This document shows, in pieces, positions 1 to 5,484 of a DNA stretch of 5,484 nucleotides; the stretch's first letter is position 1; every line of letters begins with the position of its first letter. The position numbers and the translations under genes were made by a program. The DNA is from Xanthobacteraceae bacterium (GTDB taxonomy: Bacteria; Pseudomonadota; Alphaproteobacteria; Rhizobiales; Xanthobacteraceae), in contig JASHXZ010000537.1 in NCBI GenBank assembly GCA_030043285.1, positions 1-5,484 on the forward strand. Direction: 5' to 3'. The notes beneath the pieces are model-generated. The model was not told the DNA's origin and ran no database searches. It saw nothing but the letters and a program-made list of their open reading frames with translations.

Positions 1-410
1 GCGCGATGGCCTTCTTCCATCCAGTCCTCGATGGCGTGGCTTTGCAGTTCGCGGCCGCCTTTGATCAGGGTCAGCCAGAAATACGCGGCGCCGAGGTTCG
101 GTTCGAGGCTGTGCTGCTCGAAGAACATCCATTGCAGCGCGTCGGCGCGATCGACGCGGTCCTCGGGCGCAAGCGGCGTGCCGCCGGCAATGTACCAGAG
201 GATGGCGTTGGATTCGGCGAGATAGCGGCTTGGCGCGACTTCAAGGAGCGGCACCTGGCCGTTGGGATTCTTGAGCAGGAACTCGGGCGTGTGGCTTTCG
301 CCCTTGAGGATGTCGACCTCGATCAGGCGATAGGGAATGCCAAGCTGCGCCAAGGCGAGCCGCGCCTTGTAGCTGTTGCCGGAACGCTGCATCGAGTAGA
401 GCGTGAACAT
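1..410 (-). CDS. Glutathione S-transferase family protein, N-terminal 136 residues (3' end outside window)
   Basis: Predicted cytosolic glutathione S-transferase, which would conjugate or reduce substrates using glutathione. The leftward frame opens with MFTLYSMQRSGNSYKARLAL, a thioredoxin-fold beta1-alpha1 start whose Ser10/Asn12 region sits where GSTs place the thiol-activating residue. The glutathione-site loop NPNGQVPLLE (residues 48-57) carries the cis-Pro after Val (Pro54), and ESNAIL (67-71 plus) is the classic Glu-Ser gamma-glutamyl-binding motif. The all-helical C-terminal domain begins near residue 85 (EDRVDRADALQWMFFEQH). Typical family length is about 200-220 residues, so roughly a third is missing beyond the window edge. 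The start at 410 is supported by GGAG (complement of 416-419) five bases upstream of ATG. It lies 50 nt downstream of the GT87 gene on the same strand, so co-transcription is possible. The family is clear; the GST class and substrate cannot be set from this fragment. Confidence 0.9.
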   Translation of the reverse strand, partial: MFTLYSMQRSGNSYKARLALAQLGIPYRLIEVDILKGESHTPEFLLKNPNGQVPLLEVAPSRYLAESNAILWYIAGGTPLAPEDRVDRADALQWMFFEQHSLEPNLGAAYFWLTLIKGGRELQSHAIEDWMEEGHR

Positions 411-460
411 CGGCGCTCCGACTTTCCCTGCGCGGCCCCTCCCGATTGCCGTTTGCGCAT

Positions 461-1789
461 TTATTGTTCGAACGCGGCGATGTCGTGACCGCCCTGCGAG
501 CCGCTGTCCGCCATCCTAGAGGAAGTGCCGCCGAAACGCACCAGCGGAACGCGGCCAAGCTCCGCACGCCGCCACAGCACCCAGAAGGCCGCGAGCATTG
601 CCGGCACGCCGAGCGGGATCAACGTCGCCTGCGCCACGCCGCGCGCCACGAGCGGCGCGGCCCATAGGGCGGCGAGCGCAGTCTTCTCCCATGGCCGGAA
701 ACCGCGGGCGAGCGAATCGGTGGTGAAGAAGGCGATGGCAGACGCCAGCACCATCATGTCGTAATCCAAGGTGTAGGGCGTGGCGAGAATGGCGCCGAGG
801 CACAGCGCTGCGGCCTTAAGTGCATGCGGGGCGGTGCTGCGCCAAAGCCGCACGATGGCGATGCCGAGTGCCGCGGTGAGCACGCCCTGAAGCGCGTAAG
901 CAAGCGGGATCGGTGCGCCCCACATGCGCGCCCACGAGAACAGGCTCTGGATTTTTTGCCAGCCGGTATCGCCCTGTTCGAGCACGACCGTGCGCGAGTA
1001 CTCGGTCGAGAGCGCAAAAGCGTGCCAGACTTGCGGGCCGAACGCGAGCGTGGTGACGAGCGTCAGGGCGGCGACAGTCGCGACGGCGGCCGCGATGGCG
1101 CGCCATTGGCCGGCGGCGATCAGCGCAATCGGAATGAGCAGGCCGAATTGCGGTTTGTAGATCAAAAGCCCGATCAGGATGCCGGCGAGCGTCGGGCGCT
1201 TCTCGAGCGCCAGCAGCGCTCCGGCCAACAGTGCGGCCGTGAGAAATCCGTTCTGGCCGTGCCCGATATTGATCAGCACCGCCGGAAAGGCCAGCGCGAG
1301 AAGAAATAAGTCGCCGCTTCCAGCCACGCGGGAAACGCCGGAGCCGATCATCCAGATGGTCAGCAGATAAAGCGCGAGCGTCGCCGCCTGCCAGACCGTG
1401 AGCGCAAAGCCGTATGGCATTTTGGCAAGCAGCGCCGCGACGAAAAGAAAGTATGGCGGATAGTGCCAGCCGTAGAATGGCGTTGCCTTGCCGAACAACG
1501 CTTGCTCGCGCGCGTATTGTTGCGGCGGATCGAATGGCGCCAGCGCATTGCCGTCGCGCACATAGGTGCCGGCGGCGTAGACGTTGGAGAAATCGGTGCC
1601 GAGCGGCCGACCCTGGCGGTCGATCCCGCCGTGCGCGGTCACGACCAGAAACGCAAAGCCCGCGACCGAGGCGATCAAGATCGCGGCGGCGATAAACCGG
1701 AGGCGCTCGCGCGTGAGCCAATCGCCGCTCCGCAAGCGCTCGCGCGCTCGCCCTATGGCTGTTCCGATCCGCATGGCCATATTGCGCAT
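461..1789 (-). CDS. GT87 (DUF2029) family polyprenyl-phosphate-dependent membrane glycosyltransferase
   Basis: A 442-residue integral membrane protein of the GT87/DUF2029 type (GT-C fold), the family of mycobacterial PimE. Such enzymes transfer a sugar, often mannose, from a lipid-linked donor on the outer face of the inner membrane. After a basic N-terminus (1-31) comes a first membrane helix (about 33-52), followed by GTDFSNVYAAG (64-74) in a predicted periplasmic loop. Its Asp66 matches the conserved acidic residue expected to be the catalytic base. Family-like segments follow: HYPPYFLFVAALL (109-121), GHGQNGFLTAALL (176-188), YKPQFGLLIP (211-220) and ATPYTLDYDMMVL (336-348). About ten to twelve hydrophobic segments are visible, and the last 35 residues form a polar tail. 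An in-frame stop (complement of 1805-1807) limits the start to 1789, 1780 or 1774; none has a convincing Shine-Dalgarno. Acceptor and donor sugars are unknown; the GT87 call is by sequence pattern only. Confidence 0.84.
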   Translation of the reverse strand: MRNMAMRIGTAIGRARERLRSGDWLTRERLRFIAAAILIASVAGFAFLVVTAHGGIDRQGRPLGTDFSNVYAAGTYVRDGNALAPFDPPQQYAREQALFGKATPFYGWHYPPYFLFVAALLAKMPYGFALTVWQAATLALYLLTIWMIGSGVSRVAGSGDLFLLALAFPAVLINIGHGQNGFLTAALLAGALLALEKRPTLAGILIGLLIYKPQFGLLIPIALIAAGQWRAIAAAVATVAALTLVTTLAFGPQVWHAFALSTEYSRTVVLEQGDTGWQKIQSLFSWARMWGAPIPLAYALQGVLTAALGIAIVRLWRSTAPHALKAAALCLGAILATPYTLDYDMMVLASAIAFFTTDSLARGFRPWEKTALAALWAAPLVARGVAQATLIPLGVPAMLAAFWVLWRRAELGRVPLVRFGGTSSRMADSGSQGGHDIAAFEQ

Positions 1790-1858
1790 TAGGCCAGCCC
1801 AGCCTTAACGGAGCGTTTGCGGCTTGCGCGGGTGGCGCGACGGGTGCGGCGGCCATAA

Positions 1859-3148
<1,290 letters not shown>

Positions 3149-3170
3149 CTCCGGCGCTCCTTCGCCCCGT

Positions 3171-3190
3171 CGGCCGTGCTTCAGCGGCCG
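3171..3190 (+). terminator. Possible hairpin terminator after the aminotransferase gene
   Basis: CGGCCG at 3171-3176 can pair with CGGCCG at 3185-3190 across an eight-base loop, 22 bases after the aminotransferase stop codon. No T-run follows, so it is not a classic intrinsic terminator. It could be a factor-assisted terminator, a 3'-end stabiliser, or chance in GC-rich DNA. Confidence 0.3.
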
Positions 3191-3224
3191 CAAGGCAATG
3201 ATGCGTCGCTGCGAAAGACCGCAG

Positions 3225-3253
3225 GCGACGGCGGCTCGGTTCTCGCGTAGAAT
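3225..3253 (+). promoter_or_regulatory. Weak candidate promoter for the DUF992 gene
   Basis: TAGAAT at 3248-3253 matches five of six bases of the sigma-70 -10 consensus and lies 42 bases before the ATG at 3296. Seventeen bases upstream, GCGACG (3225-3230) shares only the central GAC with a -35 box. This is a plausible but unproven promoter; its presence would make the DUF992 gene a separate transcription unit from the aminotransferase. Confidence 0.3.
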
Positions 3254-3283
3254 GGCCGAAAGGCCCGGGTGGGCGGGCCGGTG

Positions 3284-3289
3284 AGGGAG
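3284..3289 (+). promoter_or_regulatory. Shine-Dalgarno site deciding the DUF992 start
   Basis: AGGGAG lies six bases before the ATG at 3296. The frame also contains a GTG at 3269, which would add nine residues, but it has no comparable site and would place a Pro/Arg/Glu-containing stretch ahead of the signal peptide. The ATG at 3296 is therefore preferred. Confidence 0.7.
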
Positions 3290-3295
3290 AACCCA

Positions 3296-3787
3296 ATGTC
3301 ACGTGCTGCCCTGGCAGCGGTTTGCGGCACGGCCGCGGCGCTTGCTACGATTCTGACGTCGCCTGCGACCGCGCAGGGGCCGCGCATTCAAGCCGGCGAG
3401 CTCGACTGTTCACTGTCCGCCAGCATAGGGCTTGTGGTCACGTCGCAGCGCAACGTCAGCTGCTTCTTCCACGCTGCCGGCTCGCCCGATACCGCCTATG
3501 TGGGCTCCCTGACCCGCGTCGGTCTCGACGTCGGAGTCACCAGCGGCGGCAAGATCGTCTGGGCAGTGTTTGTCAACACGGACAGGTATGCCGGCTCGCT
3601 GGCGGGCAGCTATGTGGGCGCCACCGCCGAGGCCGCCGTGGCGCTCGGGCTCGGCGCCAATGTGCTGATCGGCGGCAATAACGACTCGGTCGCGCTGCAG
3701 CCGGTCTCGGTCCAGACCACCACCGGCTTCAATATCGCCGCCGGGGTGAGCCAGCTCAATCTGTGTGTTGCCGGCACCCAGTGCTGA
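3296..3787 (+). CDS. Secreted DUF992 domain protein
   Basis: A 163-residue exported protein of unknown function. Residues 1-26 form a signal peptide: Ser-Arg start, hydrophobic Ala/Leu-rich core, and SPATA followed by Gln as a good signal peptidase I site after Ala26, which predicts a mature periplasmic or secreted protein of about 137 residues. The mature part matches the DUF992 pattern as I know it: an opening IQAGELDCSL, VTSQRNVSCFF (48-58), GSLTRVGLDVGVTSGGKIVWAVF (70-92), SLAGSYVGATAEAAVALGLGANVLIGG (101-127), and ALQPVSVQTTTGFNIAAGVSQLNL (133-156). The repeated Gly-rich beta-type segments suggest an all-beta fold. Cys38 and Cys56 are the positions usually seen. Cys157 and the terminal Cys163 look like extras and could form a second disulphide. 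No enzymatic motif is visible. It is flanked by probable termination/promoter signals, so it is probably transcribed alone. Family call confident, function unknown. Confidence 0.87.
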   Translation: MSRAALAAVCGTAAALATILTSPATAQGPRIQAGELDCSLSASIGLVVTSQRNVSCFFHAAGSPDTAYVGSLTRVGLDVGVTSGGKIVWAVFVNTDRYAGSLAGSYVGATAEAAVALGLGANVLIGGNNDSVALQPVSVQTTTGFNIAAGVSQLNLCVAGTQC

Positions 3788-3795
3788 TCGGGGCG

Positions 3796-3816
3796 GAGGG
3801 CGAAATGTCCGCCCTC
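3796..3816 (+). terminator. Hairpin after the DUF992 gene, possible terminator
   Basis: GAGGGCG (3796-3802) pairs perfectly with CGCCCTC (3810-3816) around a seven-base loop, starting eight bases after the stop codon. An alternative register pairs GGGCGGA (3791-3797) with TCCGCCC (3808-3814). Only two T residues follow, so an intrinsic terminator would be weak. The position and perfect stem make a transcript-end role likely. Confidence 0.5.
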
Positions 3817-3848
3817 TTGACCACCCCCGCCACCGCCTGAAACCATAG
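3816..3848 (+). promoter_or_regulatory. Weak candidate promoter for the EF-G-like gene
   Basis: CTTGAC at 3816-3821 is an exact match to the -35 form common in alphaproteobacterial housekeeping promoters, and it abuts the hairpin above. The matching -10 is poor: CCATAG at 3843-3848 with overlong spacing is the best candidate. It lies about 70-100 bases before the EF-G-like start. It is reported because the gap needs a promoter if the preceding hairpin terminates transcription. Confidence 0.25.
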
Positions 3849-3920
3849 GTCGCTCCGCCTCGTCGTCGGCTCGCAGCGCCGCGTCGATGAGGTGGCTGGC
3901 CAGGTTGCGGGAGAGCGCTT

Positions 3921-5484
3921 ATGGCGGCAAACGGTAACAACGGCACGCGCGCGACCGGTCCTCGCGCCGTCGCCCTGGTGGGTCCCTTCCAAAGCGGCAA
4001 GACCACACTGCTCGAAGCGATCCTCGCCCGCACCGGCGTGATCCAGCGCCAGGGCACCGTCGAGGCCGGCAACACGGTTGGCGACGCCAGCAAGGAAGCG
4101 CGCCATCACCGCATGAGCGTGGAGCTCACCGTCGCCACCACCACCTTCATGGGCGACGCCTACACCTTCCTCGACTGTCCGGGCTCGGTCGAATTCGTCC
4201 ACGACATGCGCGCCGTGCTGCCGGCGATCGATGTCGCGGTGGTGGTCTGCGAGATGGACGAGAAGAAGGTCCCGCAGCTGCAGCTCATCTTGCGCGAACT
4301 TGAAGAGCAGAAGATTCCCCGCATCCTGTTCGTCAACAAGATCGACAAGGCCGATGCCGGCGTCCACGATGTGCTCAAGCTGTTGCAGCCGGCCTCCCGC
4401 ACCAAGCTGGTGCTCCGCCAGATCCCGACCTTCTCGGGCGACCTGATCACCGGCTTCGTCGATCTCGCGCTGGAGCGCGCCTTTGTCTACAAGGAGCATG
4501 CGCCCTCGCAGGTGGTGCCGCTCGAAGGCGAGCTCGCCGACCGCGAGAAGACGGCGCGCTTTTCCATGCTGGAGACGCTCGCCGACCACGACGACCAGCT
4601 GATGGAGCAATTGCTCGAAGACATCCAGCCGCCGCGCGACAAAATCTTTGACGATCTGACCCGGGAATTGCGCGAAGGCCTGGTCAATCCGGTGCTGATG
4701 GGTACCGCGGCCCGCGCCAACGGCGTGCTGCGGTTGCTCAAGGCGCTGCGCCACGAGTCGCCGGGCATTGCCGAAACCGCCAACCGTCTCGGCATCAAGT
4801 CGAGCAGCGACGCGGTTGCGTATGTGCTCAAGACGCTGAGCACGACGCACGGCGGCAAAATGTCGGTGGTGCGGTTGCTCGCCGGCCAGGCCGGCGACGG
4901 CACGACGTTGTCGTCGAGCGGCGGCGACGAGGCGGGCCGGGTCGCCGGCACATTCAAGCTCGTTGGCCAGAATTCGGAGAAGCGCGGACCGGCTGCGGTT
5001 GGCGAAGTCGTCGCCTTCGCCAAGCTCGACAAGGCCAAGACCGGCGACACGCTGACCGCCGGCAAGGACCCGCATGCTCCGCTCGCCAAGGTCGAACCCT
5101 ACGCACCGGTGCTGGCGATCGCCATCTCGGCCAAGGAGCGCAAGGACGACGTCAAGCTCGGCCAGGCGCTCAACAGACTCGCCGAGGAAGATCCCTCGAT
5201 CACCATCGTGCACAACCCCGAGACCCACGAAGTGGTGTTGTGGGGCCAGGGCGAGATGCACCTTCGCGTCGCCACCGAGCGCCTGAGCGACCGCTATGGC
5301 GTCGCCATCGAACGCCGCCAGCCGTCAGTCGGCTACCGCGAGACCATCCGCAAGGCCGTCACCCAGCGCGGCCGGCACAAGAAGCAATCCGGCGGCCACG
5401 GCCAGTTCGGCGACGTCGTGCTCGAGATCAAGCCGATGCCGCGCGGCGCCGGCTTCACGTTCGAGGAACGCATCACCGGCGGCG
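3921..5484 (+). CDS. Elongation factor G-like translational GTPase, first 521 residues (3' end outside window)
   Basis: Predicted cytosolic, ribosome-binding GTPase of the EF-G/TetM superfamily, probably the EF-G paralogue annotated as elongation factor G in many Hyphomicrobiales rather than housekeeping FusA. Domains: GTPase domain about 15-285, with P-loop GPFQSGKT (21-28), switch I ending ARHHRMSVE (60-68), G3 DCPGSVEF (85-92) and G4 NKID (139-142); domain II about 298-380; domain III about 393-460, including GQGEMHL (442-448); and the start of domain IV with QSGGHGQFGD (489-498). Three positions differ from canonical EF-G: P-loop Asp is Gln24, switch I Thr is Ser66, and catalytic His is Ser89. 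ATG 3921 is fixed by an in-frame stop at 3888-3890 and by GGGAG at 3909-3913. The frame is open to the window end; about 130-170 residues (rest of IV, and V) should follow. The superfamily is certain. Whether it acts in translocation, recycling, ribosome rescue or protection cannot be told. Confidence 0.93.
   Translation, partial: MAANGNNGTRATGPRAVALVGPFQSGKTTLLEAILARTGVIQRQGTVEAGNTVGDASKEARHHRMSVELTVATTTFMGDAYTFLDCPGSVEFVHDMRAVLPAIDVAVVVCEMDEKKVPQLQLILRELEEQKIPRILFVNKIDKADAGVHDVLKLLQPASRTKLVLRQIPTFSGDLITGFVDLALERAFVYKEHAPSQVVPLEGELADREKTARFSMLETLADHDDQLMEQLLEDIQPPRDKIFDDLTRELREGLVNPVLMGTAARANGVLRLLKALRHESPGIAETANRLGIKSSSDAVAYVLKTLSTTHGGKMSVVRLLAGQAGDGTTLSSSGGDEAGRVAGTFKLVGQNSEKRGPAAVGEVVAFAKLDKAKTGDTLTAGKDPHAPLAKVEPYAPVLAIAISAKERKDDVKLGQALNRLAEEDPSITIVHNPETHEVVLWGQGEMHLRVATERLSDRYGVAIERRQPSVGYRETIRKAVTQRGRHKKQSGGHGQFGDVVLEIKPMPRGAGFTFEERITGG

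Noticed and set aside
6..488. A 160-codon plus-strand open frame over the left end
   Set aside because: It is antisense to the GST N-terminal domain, whose motifs are clear, and overlaps the end of the GT87 gene.
816..1856. A 346-codon alternative frame on the same strand as the GT87 gene
   Set aside because: The protein is Arg/Ala-rich without hydrophobic helices, while the overlapping frame shows coherent membrane segments and GT87 motifs.
3296..3325. Cys10 of the DUF992 protein as a lipoprotein attachment site
   Set aside because: The residues before it are Ala-Ala-Val, which do not fit a lipobox, and it lies too early in the hydrophobic core. A signal peptidase I site after Ala26 is better.
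3756..5261. A 501-codon open frame antisense to the EF-G-like gene
   Set aside because: Its composition (His/Arg/Asp/Gly-rich, no motif) is that of a mirror frame, and the plus strand encodes an unmistakable EF-G-family protein.

Overview
This is ordinary-looking chromosomal DNA from a GC-rich alphaproteobacterium, most likely a member of Hyphomicrobiales (Bradyrhizobium/Rhodopseudomonas/Xanthobacteraceae-like). The assignment rests on three things: strong G/C third-position codon bias, a DUF992 secreted protein (a family I know essentially from alphaproteobacteria), and an aspartate aminotransferase and an EF-G-like GTPase whose wording closely resembles the rhizobial versions. No taxonomic search was run.

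Layout. Two genes run leftward at the left end: a glutathione S-transferase (1-410, cut by the window edge) and, 50 nt upstream of it, a polytopic membrane glycosyltransferase of the GT87/DUF2029 family (461-1789). A divergent intergenic region of about 150 nt separates them from three rightward genes. These are a class I PLP-dependent aspartate/prephenate-type aminotransferase (1943-3148), a small secreted DUF992 protein (3296-3787), and an elongation-factor-G-like translational GTPase (3921 to the right edge, incomplete).

The five genes do not form an obvious common pathway. GT87 and GST could share a transcript. The three rightward genes are separated by gaps of about 130-150 nt containing hairpins and possible promoter elements, so they are more likely separate transcription units. 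The GST and the EF-G-like gene are real open frames that run off the window ends.

The most interesting point is the EF-G-like protein. It keeps EF-G domain architecture, including the domain IV tip loop, but departs from canonical EF-G at three active-site positions: the G3 catalytic His is Ser, the P-loop Asp is Gln, and the switch I Thr is Ser. It looks like a paralogous EF-G-like family rather than housekeeping FusA. I saw no CRISPR array, tRNA/rRNA, insertion sequence, phage gene or defence system, and I do not claim a new multi-gene system here.
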